From: Bacteroidales bacterium UBA1725 | Lineage (GTDB): Bacteria; Bacteroidota; Bacteroidia; Bacteroidales; UBA932 | Direction: 5' to 3' | Assembly: GCA_002315815.1 (NCBI GenBank) | Contig: DCIN01000055.1 | Location: 1-21,873 of the forward strand | Length of the DNA: 21,873 nucleotides | Part shown: piece after piece, positions 8,191-16,423 of the stretch | Layout: each line of letters starts with the position of its first letter | Position numbering within the stretch: the first letter of the stretch is position 1 | Made by a program: the position numbers and the translations under genes | Notes under the pieces: model-generated | What the model was told of the DNA's origin: nothing | Seen by the model: the letters and a program-made list of their open reading frames with translations, nothing else | Database searches by the model: none

Positions 8191-8913
8191 TCATATTCCG
8201 AACAACTGGTATAACAGGTTCTTCACTATGTAGAGGACAAAGCTCACAAGTGGTACGAATGTCCAGTTGAGCTTGAGAACAACGGCAAGAACGACTAGCA
8301 GGAGCACCAGAACGACGAAAAGAAGTCTTTTCATCATTGTCCTGTCGAATCCGGCGCCGAACTTGAACTTCATCGAGAACATAGGTATCTCACATACGAG
8401 CAAAGCGGACAGTACACAGGAAAGAATCGGTATGAACAACGGTCCTGTGCACCATTCTGCCAGGAATGTGGCGGGATAATGGGCAACGAAACAGCACAGT
8501 GAGCCGCAGAGTATTGCACAAGCCGGGGTCGGAAGTCCGAGGAAATTCTCGTGCTGACGATCGTCCACATTGAACTTGGCCAGACGCAGTGCACTGAAAA
8601 CTGCGATGACAAGCGGGATATAGCAGCTCCAGTGCTCACCGAAACTGCACACACACATAAGTTTGTAGAGCATTACAGAGGGCAGGACTCCAAAGCTGAC
8701 AACATCGCAGAGTGAGTCAAGTTCTCTTCCTATGTCCGAATATGCTCCTAAAGCTCTGGCTGTGAATCCGTCGAAAAAGTCGAAAACTGCTGCCGCCAGC
8801 ATCAGGGGAAAGGCCAGTTCGAACCGGCCCTTGAATGCAAAGATGATTGCGACTGCCCCGCAGACAAGGTTCATCACAGTCACAAAATTGGGTATGTGTC
8901 GGGTGATTTTCAT
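8191..8913 (-). CDS. pssA: CDP-diacylglycerol--serine O-phosphatidyltransferase
   Basis: Integral membrane enzyme making phosphatidylserine, the precursor of phosphatidylethanolamine. The CDP-alcohol phosphotransferase signature D-x2-DG-x2-AR-x8-G-x3-D-x3-D is complete: D45, D48-G49, A52-R53, G62, D66, D70. About six to seven hydrophobic segments span the 240 residues. The ATG at 8913 overlaps the stop of the upstream peptidase gene (TAATG), so it is probably translationally coupled to it. Among CDP-alcohol transferases, the early signature, length and MKITRHIPNFVTVMNL start favour PssA over PgsA. Confidence 0.92.
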   Translation of the reverse strand: MKITRHIPNFVTVMNLVCGAVAIIFAFKGRFELAFPLMLAAAVFDFFDGFTARALGAYSDIGRELDSLCDVVSFGVLPSVMLYKLMCVCSFGEHWSCYIPLVIAVFSALRLAKFNVDDRQHENFLGLPTPACAILCGSLCCFVAHYPATFLAEWCTGPLFIPILSCVLSALLVCEIPMFSMKFKFGAGFDRTMMKRLLFVVLVLLLVVLAVVLKLNWTFVPLVSFVLYIVKNLLYQLFGI

Positions 8914-10112
8914 TACAGACCGATTTTTTTGCGGAGCGCCTTGGGAAGAGCGGACTTATGAATCATAATGTCGAGGGACTGAGCCTTGACAAAAGCCTCT
9001 GACGCATACCATAATCCCTTGTATTTGCCTGTCTCTCCCCAGGAATTCTTGACCATATAGAATTTGTTGCCATCCTGGTCTTTGGCAATGCCGTAGATGA
9101 GCATCCCGTGGTCATCAGTCATAGTCTTGTTGTCGAATTCAGTCTGACGGGACTCCTGAGTGGGGACGGCCTCCACCACTTTGGCCACAGGAGCGGGTTT
9201 GCCCTCTTCCTTGCCAACCCAATGCTCCTGGTCGGAACCGGCGGATGTGGAAGCACTTTTGTCCACAAGAATGGCGAGTCCGTCGCGGGTAAAACCTTCG
9301 TGGCTTACGTCGGCACCCCAGGCGGCGGTGTATCCGTTCTCAAGTGCGTAATCCAGTACCTCCATAAATTCATCAATGGGAATATTGTACGACAGGTCGG
9401 AACGCCAGTTGTCGCAGACCTCGAGCGAGAACCAGGTGTAGAAAGGATGATGGGTGAAGGATGTGAGTGAAACATAATCCTCGGGGACGAATTTCATCGC
9501 GTCACGGTATGATTCGGGTGTGTATTCCTTGCCTCCTACGGTGAATGTGGCGGGGTATTCTCCGAGATATTCGGTCAGAACTGCATCAAAGCCACGTTTC
9601 CAGGCAGTGGAAAGAGTCTTGTTGGGATTGCTGACGACGGCACCTACATAAGCTTTGAGTACTGCGTCCATCTCGGCCTGCTTCGGGAGAGCCGTGCCGT
9701 AGTTCATTCCCGTCATTGCAGAACGGGGAACCATTCCGTGGTCACGGATGACGTCGATGACATCACCGGCCCCTGAACCTGCCGAAAAACCCAGACATCC
9801 GTCGAGCCTGATGTATTTCTCAGCTCTTTCGGAATAGGAATGTTTGACGACGAAGAATTCGGAGAGTGCGGGGTAGTCGGCCTTGTCGGCTATCTTGTTG
9901 ATGCGGATAATCTCGGATTCCACGAAACCAATCGTGGAGAAGGCCCAGCAAGTTCCGCTGCTGGCCTGATTGCCGACTGCAGTGATGGGATTCTCGAGCA
10001 CTGTGGTGAAAGTGTATTCGGGAAACTTGAATTTCTGCGCAGCTGACTGGGCATTCAGAAGACCGCAGGTGCAGCAGATCATAGCGGCGAGGATAAGAGT
10101 TCTTTTCTTCAT
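8913..10112 (-). CDS. Secreted C1-like cysteine aminopeptidase (bleomycin hydrolase family)
   Basis: Papain-like peptidase of the Peptidase_C1B/bleomycin hydrolase type. The start at 10112 gives MKKRTLILAAMICCTCGLLNA followed by Q, a clear signal peptide, so the enzyme works in the periplasm or outside, unlike cytosolic PepC. Starts further upstream (10121, or the long frame from 10238) would put non-coding palindrome sequence at the N-terminus. Catalytic residues are visible: Q49 (oxyanion) and C55 in NQASSGTCWAFST, H335 in DDHGMLIYG, N356 in KNSWGE. The central 60-320 region carries the family insertions (LSEFFVVKHSYSERAEKY, GMVPRSAM). The mature length of about 378 residues is shorter than classical bleomycin hydrolase (about 450), as in other Bacteroidales homologues. 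It is followed by pssA with a 1-base overlap. Confidence 0.9.
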   Translation of the reverse strand: MKKRTLILAAMICCTCGLLNAQSAAQKFKFPEYTFTTVLENPITAVGNQASSGTCWAFSTIGFVESEIIRINKIADKADYPALSEFFVVKHSYSERAEKYIRLDGCLGFSAGSGAGDVIDVIRDHGMVPRSAMTGMNYGTALPKQAEMDAVLKAYVGAVVSNPNKTLSTAWKRGFDAVLTEYLGEYPATFTVGGKEYTPESYRDAMKFVPEDYVSLTSFTHHPFYTWFSLEVCDNWRSDLSYNIPIDEFMEVLDYALENGYTAAWGADVSHEGFTRDGLAILVDKSASTSAGSDQEHWVGKEEGKPAPVAKVVEAVPTQESRQTEFDNKTMTDDHGMLIYGIAKDQDGNKFYMVKNSWGETGKYKGLWYASEAFVKAQSLDIMIHKSALPKALRKKIGL

Positions 10113-10160
10113 ATTGTTCATATTGTATATCATTGGCTTTATTGTCTGAGAGCAAGTATA

Positions 10161-10326
10161 AGAATCTGTTTTGAAATGTTTAATTAAAAATTCTATGAAA
10201 GATTTTCGAACTGAAAATTTGGTTCTTTGAAGGAGCAATGGGGATCCATTGTGACTGAAAAGAAACGAACTTTTTAGTCGGAAAGATTATATAGAAGATT
10301 AATTGGAACATTTCAAAACAGATTCT
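10161..10326. repeat. 166-bp imperfect palindrome with 20-bp perfect ends
   Basis: The outer 20 bp (10161-10180, starting AGAATCTGTTTTG, and 10307-10326, ending CAAAACAGATTCT) are exact inverted repeats. The inner 55 positions on each side align without gaps at about 32 of 55 identical bases, and the centre is CAATGG (10236-10241) / CCATTG (10246-10251). All arms share one centre at 10243.5. It fills the divergent gap between the C1 peptidase and the lipoprotein genes. It may be a MITE-like element, a symmetric regulatory region or an invertible segment. No convincing target-site duplication was seen at its edges (TATA on the left, AATT on the right). Confidence 0.8.
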
Positions 10327-10371
10327 AATTTGTCAGATTGTTCTTGTTTTTACAAATATAGGGATTTTTAT

Positions 10372-10379
10372 TACTTTTG
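10372..10379 (+). promoter_or_regulatory. -7 box of the lipoprotein-exonuclease-methyltransferase operon
   Basis: TACTTTTG matches TAnnTTTG exactly and ends 21 bp before the ATG at 10401. A TTG at 10344-10346 is a little too far (25 bp) to be an ideal -33 element. It lies just outside the right arm of the palindrome. Confidence 0.55.
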
Positions 10380-10400
10380 TAAGTTTATTTGACCATAATT

Positions 10401-11516
10401 ATGGACTGCAGATTCCCTATTGTACTGTCCTTACTGGTACTGCTTTCATCCTGTACGGCACGGATTCAGCCATCAAGGCCTATTGTCCCTTTTGTCGAAG
10501 ACGTGTTGTCGTCTGTTGACAACCCCTATCACACCGCACTCAAAAATCTGGGTGCTGAACCGGGAGGGGAAATCTGCATCATAGGTTCGGAAAGAGAGGT
10601 GCATTTTCTGTCAGATGCATTTCTTCACGCTGATTATCAAGATAATGCCACTGCTTCTGAGGGAGGTGACGGACTGGCGGATTTCGCCGGGGAAACCATA
10701 ACTTGCATCATTGATACTGTCTCCTCACCACGGCACTTGTATCCAGATGCCGGCCGGGAGGAGATAGAAAAGGAGAATATCGTCAGGCTCTCCATCTGTG
10801 CAGCCCTCGACAGATTCCATCTCACGCCTTTCGACGAAGTCGGGCTGGGTATCCGACACCGTGCCAAGTATATTGTTTTCGCCGACACCCGCACCGCTGA
10901 GTATGGCAAGTTCGACGTCGATACTCTCTTCTCCTCCTTGAACGTCCGTATTGAAGCGGTGTCACCCCTTGATATGATGGCAGTGGATGCGCTCTCCAAC
11001 GCTTCTGCCGGGCCTTCACGCAATATTGGAGTGATGTGTACTCCCGGATGCACGGTGAAGGACCTTTACGGACAAGCTCTGGAAAAAGCCGCTGCTTCGG
11101 CAGGCATTGCCTCTGTGAAATGCACTGTAATAGAAGTGGATGCAAATGATGGTGATGCGATGAGGCATTTCCTTGACGAATATATTGCGCTCGGAGGTAC
11201 CGAAGCCTTTGATGCTGTCATTGTGGACGAGAGCGGAGTCAATACTGGCAGACTAAAGGGCGAACTTGCTGATTTGATTTCTCTTATGAACGGAGAATCA
11301 CTCACTTACAGGAGATTTGCGGCCGATGGTTTCCGGCTTGTTGACAGAGGAAGCTCGACCTGTCGTCATTGTCTTGCCAGTCTCAGAAAACATAACCTTT
11401 TCACTCACAGGATAGCTCAGCCTTATGTCCAGACCTTCTACGCCGGTGCCGGTTGCGGAAGCAGGAATGGGGAAAGCGTGATTATTTCGGAATCCTATGT
11501 ACAAAATCAGCATTGA
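10401..11516 (+). CDS. Lipoprotein of unknown function
   Basis: No family recognised. The ATG at 10401 (MDCRFPIVLSLLVLLSSC) gives a classical lipoprotein signal peptide with lipobox LSSC and cleavage before Cys18; a TTG 12 bp upstream is less likely. The body of about 350 residues looks soluble and mixed alpha/beta. Two stretches recall periplasmic alpha/beta folds: EICIIGSEREVHFLSDAF near 60, and a region near 210-310 (RNIGVMCTPGCTVKDLYGQA... FDAVIVDESG) that resembles a Rossmann-like ligand-binding or transferase lobe. The C-terminal part is rich in Cys and His (STCRHCLASLRKHN). The 3' end overlaps the exonuclease gene by 20 bp, suggesting coupling. The membrane-anchored product contrasts with its two nucleic-acid enzyme neighbours. 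Confidence 0.85.
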   Translation: MDCRFPIVLSLLVLLSSCTARIQPSRPIVPFVEDVLSSVDNPYHTALKNLGAEPGGEICIIGSEREVHFLSDAFLHADYQDNATASEGGDGLADFAGETITCIIDTVSSPRHLYPDAGREEIEKENIVRLSICAALDRFHLTPFDEVGLGIRHRAKYIVFADTRTAEYGKFDVDTLFSSLNVRIEAVSPLDMMAVDALSNASAGPSRNIGVMCTPGCTVKDLYGQALEKAAASAGIASVKCTVIEVDANDGDAMRHFLDEYIALGGTEAFDAVIVDESGVNTGRLKGELADLISLMNGESLTYRRFAADGFRLVDRGSSTCRHCLASLRKHNLFTHRIAQPYVQTFYAGAGCGSRNGESVIISESYVQNQH

Positions 11517-12234
11517 TCCAGATGAAATAGAGAAAATGCCTCTGGGATCCTTCCCGGGCGAAATTCACGTCATCGAGAAGGGTGGTCTGGAATTCACTCT
11601 GGCTATGGCCTACCTCAAACGTCAGAAGATTATTGGCTTCGACACAGAGACCAAACCGGTTTTTGAACCCGGACGACACCAGAACCACGTCGCACTGCTT
11701 CAGCTTTCCGGAGCACGTAAGGCTTTTCTGTTCAGAATCAATAAAATGGGTATGCGTAGTCCGTTGTGCAAGTTGCTTGCTGACCCTAAGGTCATAAAAG
11801 TTGGGGCGGCCGTGCACGACGACATTCGGGGACTTCAGTATCACGGCCGCTTCACTCCCGCCGGTTTTGTGGATCTGCAGAAGATAGTGTGGGAATATGG
11901 CATCAAAGACAAAAGTGTGAAGAAGATGGCGGCTATCATACTCGGTCTCAAAATATCCAAGACCCAGCAACTTTCAAATTGGGAAGCCGCCGTGTTGAAC
12001 GATGCACAGAAGTTGTATGCTGCCACCGATGCGTGGGTATGCCGTGAAATGCTTGCCAGTCTCCAGAATGAGCCAAAAAACCCTTTGACACCGGAACAGA
12101 TGGCTCAAAATCCTCCTCAGAACTCTTTTCAAAACTCTCCACAACACTCTTCTCAGAACTCTCCTCAAAACTCTTCTCGAAACTCATCTCAGGATTCTTC
12201 TCATAATGATCAGAATAATATTAAAGAAAGGTAG
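11497..12234 (+). CDS. DEDDy 3'-5' exonuclease domain protein (RNase D/WRN-like)
   Basis: Single-domain 3'-5' exonuclease; the family trims RNA or DNA 3' ends with two metal ions. The four acidic residues and the tyrosine are visible: D49 and E51 (GFDTETKP), D109 (VHDDIRGL) and Y174-x3-D178 (LYAATDAW). The DEDD domain ends near residue 187. The rest is a low-complexity tail built from a 12-bp DNA repeat (QNSS-type units, residues 204-231). It lacks the HRDC domain of true RNase D, so the substrate is uncertain. The ATG at 11497 lies inside the end of the lipoprotein gene, and the 3' end overlaps the methyltransferase gene by 29 bp. An exonuclease next to an RlmI-like gene suggests a role in rRNA or tRNA metabolism. 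Confidence 0.9.
   Translation: MYKISIDPDEIEKMPLGSFPGEIHVIEKGGLEFTLAMAYLKRQKIIGFDTETKPVFEPGRHQNHVALLQLSGARKAFLFRINKMGMRSPLCKLLADPKVIKVGAAVHDDIRGLQYHGRFTPAGFVDLQKIVWEYGIKDKSVKKMAAIILGLKISKTQQLSNWEAAVLNDAQKLYAATDAWVCREMLASLQNEPKNPLTPEQMAQNPPQNSFQNSPQHSSQNSPQNSSRNSSQDSSHNDQNNIKER
12106..12201 (+). repeat. 12-bp degenerate in-frame tandem repeat (8 units) at the exonuclease 3' end
   Basis: Eight 12-bp units of the form CAR-AAY-TCT-NCT encode QNPP, QNSF, QNSP, QHSS, QNSP, QNSS, RNSS and QDSS. The unit length is a multiple of three, so expansion or contraction would change tail length without breaking the frame. The array ends 5 bp before the ATG of the next gene. Confidence 0.85.
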
Positions 12235-13402
12235 GGAGGAATCCCTCCTGCGATTCCACCCCTGGGTTTTCTCCGGTGCAATTGCTCAGGTGCTCGGCGA
12301 ACCTGCGGAAGGGGATTTGGTGGCAGTGCATTCGTACGACGGGACATACCTGGCATCAGGTCATTATCAGATTGGATCAATAGCTGTTCGTATTCTGTCT
12401 TTCGATATGGATCCTTCGTCTCCTGAGTTCTATGTCCGTATGCTTTCCAGAGCTCTTGACGTGAGGAAGGCCATAGGTCTGACCGACGTCCAGAAAAGCG
12501 GAACCAACTGTTTCCGTCTGGTACACGGCGAAGGCGACGGTCTGCCGGGCCTGATAATCGACTGGTACGACGGTGTGTGTGTCCTTCAGGCGCACAGCGT
12601 GGGGATGTTCAGGAGCAAGGCTCGAATCTGTGACGCATTGAGGCGGATATTCGGAGACAGCCTCAAGGCCGTGTACGACAAAAGTTCAGGAACTGCTCCT
12701 TTCAAGGCCGGTCTGGAACTTGTGGACGGATATCTTTACCGCAGAGAAGATTTCGAAAACGGAGAAATTGAAGTTCTGGAAAACGGACGACGCTTCATAG
12801 TGAACTGGGAAGAGGGACAGAAAACAGGCTTCTTTCTTGACCAGCGGGACAACAGGGCTATGGTTGGCAGCTACGCCTCCGGAAAACGAGTGCTCAACCT
12901 TTTCTGCTATACAGGCGGCTTCAGTGTCTATGCTCTTGCTGCCGGTGCTGAGTCGGTAGATTCCGTGGATTCTTCAGCCAAGGCTATGGCGTTGGTGGAC
13001 AGAAATGTAGCTATTAACGGATTTGGGGGGAGACACTCCAGCCATTGCGCCGATGCAATTGAATTCCTGTCGAAAAGTCAGGATGGAGCATACGATTTGA
13101 TGATTGTGGATCCTCCTGCCTTTGCAAAGCACAGAGGGGCTCTCGACAATGCTCTCAGAGCTTATAGGAGGCTCAATGCTTCCGCTATTTCCAAAGTCTC
13201 TCCCGGTGGGCTGGTCTTCACTTTCAGCTGCTCCCAGGTGGTGGACAAAATCACTTTTGCAAATACGGTGTTCTCAGCGGCAGCACAGACTGGGAGGAGC
13301 GTACGCATCATCGACCGTTTCTGTCAGGGTTCGGACCATCCGGTGAACATATATCATCCGGAAGGGGAATATCTCAAGGGACTTCTACTCTATGTGGAAT
13401 GA
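12206..13402 (+). CDS. Class I SAM-dependent rRNA (cytosine-C5) methyltransferase, RlmI family
   Basis: Methyltransferase of the RlmI type, whose E. coli member modifies 23S rRNA m5C1962. The first 80 residues form a PUA-like RNA-binding domain (start MIRIILKKGREESLLRFHPWVFSG). A central linker domain contains VHGEGDGLPGLIIDWYDG. The C-terminal Rossmann fold has the SAM motif VLNLFCYTGGFSVYALAAGA, then the catalytic VDPPAFAK near 301-308 and the nucleophile-region SCSQVV near 341-346. At 398 residues it is full length. It starts inside the end of the exonuclease gene and is therefore probably coupled to it. The specific target base is inferred from the family, not shown here. Confidence 0.93.
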   Translation: MIRIILKKGREESLLRFHPWVFSGAIAQVLGEPAEGDLVAVHSYDGTYLASGHYQIGSIAVRILSFDMDPSSPEFYVRMLSRALDVRKAIGLTDVQKSGTNCFRLVHGEGDGLPGLIIDWYDGVCVLQAHSVGMFRSKARICDALRRIFGDSLKAVYDKSSGTAPFKAGLELVDGYLYRREDFENGEIEVLENGRRFIVNWEEGQKTGFFLDQRDNRAMVGSYASGKRVLNLFCYTGGFSVYALAAGAESVDSVDSSAKAMALVDRNVAINGFGGRHSSHCADAIEFLSKSQDGAYDLMIVDPPAFAKHRGALDNALRAYRRLNASAISKVSPGGLVFTFSCSQVVDKITFANTVFSAAAQTGRSVRIIDRFCQGSDHPVNIYHPEGEYLKGLLLYVE

Positions 13403-13418
13403 ACCGAATCATTCATAT

Positions 13419-13460
13419 CAAGCAACTGATTACAAGCAACTGATTACAAGCAACATATTA
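13419..13460 (+). repeat. 14-bp tandem repeat, three copies
   Basis: CAAGCAACTGATTA at 13419-13432 and 13433-13446, then CAAGCAACATATTA at 13447-13460 with two changes. It lies between the methyltransferase stop and the glycoside hydrolase start. No terminator hairpin or TAnnTTTG box was seen in this 92-bp gap. Confidence 0.85.
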
Positions 13461-13494
13461 AAACATAACACCCTAACGACCAATTGTTCATCAA

Positions 13495-16365
13495 ATGAAA
13501 AAAATCTTCTCGACTATCGCTGTCCTGGCTCTCGTACAGTTGTGCCTGTCCGCCCAGCAGAGCATTGACCTTTCCGGTGAATGGGGCTTCCAGACCGACC
13601 CTCAGGAGACCGGTGCAGCCCTCAAAGTCTTCAACGGAAGTCTGTCCGACTGTATCGAACTTCCTGCATCTATGCCACAGCGGCTGAAGGGTGACATTGT
13701 CACAGCCGAAACTGAGTGGACCTGCAGCATTTACGACAGCACATACTACCGCAGTCCGTCAATGGCAGTTTACCGCAAGGAAGGGAATGTCAAGTTCCCC
13801 TTCTTCCTCACTCCGGCCAGATATTACAAGGGACTGGCTTGGTATTCCAGAGATGTGGACGTTCCCGCCTCCTGGAAAGGAGAGAGGATTGTTCTCTTCC
13901 TCGAGAGAGCCCATATAAAGACCACAGTCTGGGTGAACGGCAGGAAGGTAGGATCCGAGACTTCTCTCAATACTCCTCACGAATATGACATCACCGGCTT
14001 TGTGAAGCCCGGTTCGAGGCAGCATATCGCCATTTCAGTGGACAATACCCTAAGAGCGGAATATAATCCCGGCAAGGATTCACACAGCGTTTCCGACCAG
14101 ACTCAAGGCAACTGGAACGGAATAGTCGGCAAGATTGAACTCCGAACCACTCCCAAGACATATTTCTCTGATATTCAGATATATCCCGACATTCACACCA
14201 AGACGGCTGAAGTCAGGATGAAAATCTCTTCGGACAAGGCGCTTCCCGGCAAGGTGACGCTTTCCGCTGAGGCATACAATTCGGAGTCAAGTCACAGCGT
14301 AGATCCCGTCACAGCTCCGGTTTCCATCAAGAAGGGCGAGACTGAGTTTACAATGACTCTTTCTATGGGCGAGGGAATGCTCCTTTGGGATGAGTTCAGC
14401 CCCAATCTCTACAGGCTTTCTGCCAGACTCGCAACCGGCGCAGGCAACCACGACGAGAAAGTACGTTTCGGTATGAGGGAGTTCAGTATCGAAGGCAAGT
14501 ATTTCTATATCAATGGCCGCAAGACCCTTCTTAGGGGCACTGTGGAGAACTGCTGCTTCCCCGATACAGGTTACGCTCCTATGGACCTTGATTCCTGGCT
14601 CCGCGTTTTCGAGATCTGCCGCAACTATGGGCTCAACCATATTCGTTTCCACTCATACTGCCCTCCCGAGGCTGCATTCGAGGCAGCCGATATGATTGGA
14701 TTCTACATTCAGCCCGAAGGCCCGGCCTGGGCAAACCACGGGGTGAAACTCGGAGAAGGAGAACCTGTTGACGAGTATCTTATGCGCGAGACTTCGAGAA
14801 TGGAGAAATATTATGGCAACTCTCCTTCCTACTGTCTTCTTTCCAGCGGAAACGAGCCTGCCGGCAATTACTTCGCTTGGCAGAACAAATTCCTCGAGCA
14901 CTGGAAAGCAAGGGATACACGAAGGGTTTATACCGGATCCACCGGTTGGGGTGCAGGTGGCGAATTCACAATCAGTTTTGCACGCGGACTCACTTGGAAG
15001 ACAGTCCGCCCCGAGTCTATGTCTGATTATGCACGCAACGTTTCCTTCAGCAAGGGCCCGTTCCTGTCCCACGAGACAGGGCAATGGTGCGTCTTCCCGG
15101 ATTTCAATGAGATACGCAAGTATACTGGAGTGAACAAAGCCCTCAATTTCGAAATATTCAAGGAGATTCTTGAGAACAATGACCTCGGCGAAAAAGCCCA
15201 CGATTTCTATATGGCATCCGGCAAACTCCAGGCCCTTATGTACAAGCACGAAATTGAAAAGCATCTCCGCACCGACGGTTATGCCGGATTCCAGCTTCTC
15301 AGTCTCAACGACTATTCCGGACAGGGCTCCGCTCTGGTAGGTGTCACGGATGTCTTCTTCGATGCCAAGGAGTACATTTCGGTCGAAGAATGGAAACGCT
15401 TCTGCAATACTACGGTGCCCCTTGCCAGAATGGAGAAATTCGTATTCAAGAACTCGGAGACATTCCAGGCGGAGATGCAGGCCGCACATTTCGGACCGGA
15501 GTCTCTCAAAGGTGTTGAAGTCATTTACCGGATACGTGACGAGTACGGAAAAGTGATGACATCCGGCACTCTCGGGAAGAAGGACATAGGGATAGGCAAC
15601 TGCCAGCCTCTTGGTACGGTCACCTGGCCTCTCGCCGGTATCAGAAAGGCTGGACGCTACAATCTTGAGCTTGCACTTTCCGGTACAGAATTCGTCAATG
15701 ATTGGGATTTCTGGGTTTATCCCGACAAGCTTGAGCCGGAGGTGGGCAAGGTCGTTGTCAAGGATACTCTGGATGCCGAGGCTGAAGAGGTTCTTCGCAA
15801 AGGAGGAAAGGTCCTTCTCCTTGCTGCAGGCAAGATTACATACGGGGACGAAATCAAGCAGAGCTTCACTCCTGTATTCTGGAACACTTCCTGGTTCAAG
15901 ATGAAGGCTCCTCACACTACAGGTATATGGCTCAATGACCGTCATCCGGCGTTCAAGTCGTTTCCCACTGACTATCATTCTGATATCCAATGGTGGGAAC
16001 TTATCAACAATGCCCAGCCTATACTGATGACGGATTTCCCCAAGGGCTTTGTGCCAATTGTTTATACCATTGACACCTGGTTCCTCAGCCGCAAGTGTGG
16101 TATGATGTTCGAAGCCAATGTTCTGGGTGGAAAAATCATCGTGACCTCGATGGACCTCAAGAGCAATCCCGACGAACGCATAGTCGCAAGACAGCTCTAC
16201 GCATCGGTTCTCGACTATATGAACAGCGATGCTTTCCGTCCAATCAGCACTTTGGATATCAAGACTATACGCGATCTTTACACCAAGGTTGCCGGCAGTG
16301 TTGACCTCGGCACCAAGGACGCCCCGGACGAACTTAAAGATCCCAAGAAGACAGGGGGAATGTAG
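13495..16365 (+). CDS. Secreted glycoside hydrolase, GH2-type, with C-terminal GATase1-like region
   Basis: Extracytoplasmic glycosidase for polysaccharide breakdown; the exact sugar cannot be read from sequence. The signal peptide is MKKIFSTIAVLALVQLCLSA. A galactose-binding-like sugar-binding domain follows (GEWGFQTDP at the start, YYKGLAWYSRDVDVP, FLERAHIKTTVWVNGRKVG, YDITGFVKPG), then an immunoglobulin-like domain, then the TIM barrel with LLRGTVENCCFP and NHIRFHSYCPPEAAFEAAD. Putative acid/base is E454 (SSGNEPAG) and putative nucleophile E527 (LSHETGQW). After residue 755 there is a flavodoxin/GATase1-like stretch (EEVLRKGGKVLLLAAG, RHPAFKSFPTDYHSDIQWW, GGKIIVTSMDL). At 956 residues it is within the range of large Bacteroidales GH2 proteins. 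It is not part of a SusC/D locus here. The PAP2 gene follows 58 bp later. Confidence 0.88.
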   Translation: MKKIFSTIAVLALVQLCLSAQQSIDLSGEWGFQTDPQETGAALKVFNGSLSDCIELPASMPQRLKGDIVTAETEWTCSIYDSTYYRSPSMAVYRKEGNVKFPFFLTPARYYKGLAWYSRDVDVPASWKGERIVLFLERAHIKTTVWVNGRKVGSETSLNTPHEYDITGFVKPGSRQHIAISVDNTLRAEYNPGKDSHSVSDQTQGNWNGIVGKIELRTTPKTYFSDIQIYPDIHTKTAEVRMKISSDKALPGKVTLSAEAYNSESSHSVDPVTAPVSIKKGETEFTMTLSMGEGMLLWDEFSPNLYRLSARLATGAGNHDEKVRFGMREFSIEGKYFYINGRKTLLRGTVENCCFPDTGYAPMDLDSWLRVFEICRNYGLNHIRFHSYCPPEAAFEAADMIGFYIQPEGPAWANHGVKLGEGEPVDEYLMRETSRMEKYYGNSPSYCLLSSGNEPAGNYFAWQNKFLEHWKARDTRRVYTGSTGWGAGGEFTISFARGLTWKTVRPESMSDYARNVSFSKGPFLSHETGQWCVFPDFNEIRKYTGVNKALNFEIFKEILENNDLGEKAHDFYMASGKLQALMYKHEIEKHLRTDGYAGFQLLSLNDYSGQGSALVGVTDVFFDAKEYISVEEWKRFCNTTVPLARMEKFVFKNSETFQAEMQAAHFGPESLKGVEVIYRIRDEYGKVMTSGTLGKKDIGIGNCQPLGTVTWPLAGIRKAGRYNLELALSGTEFVNDWDFWVYPDKLEPEVGKVVVKDTLDAEAEEVLRKGGKVLLLAAGKITYGDEIKQSFTPVFWNTSWFKMKAPHTTGIWLNDRHPAFKSFPTDYHSDIQWWELINNAQPILMTDFPKGFVPIVYTIDTWFLSRKCGMMFEANVLGGKIIVTSMDLKSNPDERIVARQLYASVLDYMNSDAFRPISTLDIKTIRDLYTKVAGSVDLGTKDAPDELKDPKKTGGM

Positions 16366-16423
16366 TTTGCCCCCTGCTTCGTTGAACAGCTTCGGCTTTG
16401 TCCGGTTTGAGATGAATATATAG

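Noticed and set aside
8185..8193. Terminator between lpxB and pssA
   Set aside because: Only 3 bp separate the two stops and no hairpin is present.
10113..10238. N-terminal extension of the C1 peptidase
   Set aside because: It would place palindrome DNA in the coding region ahead of a clear signal peptide at 10112.
12118..12201. CRISPR-like repeat array
   Set aside because: The units are 12 bp, contiguous with no spacers, and translate in frame as part of the exonuclease tail.
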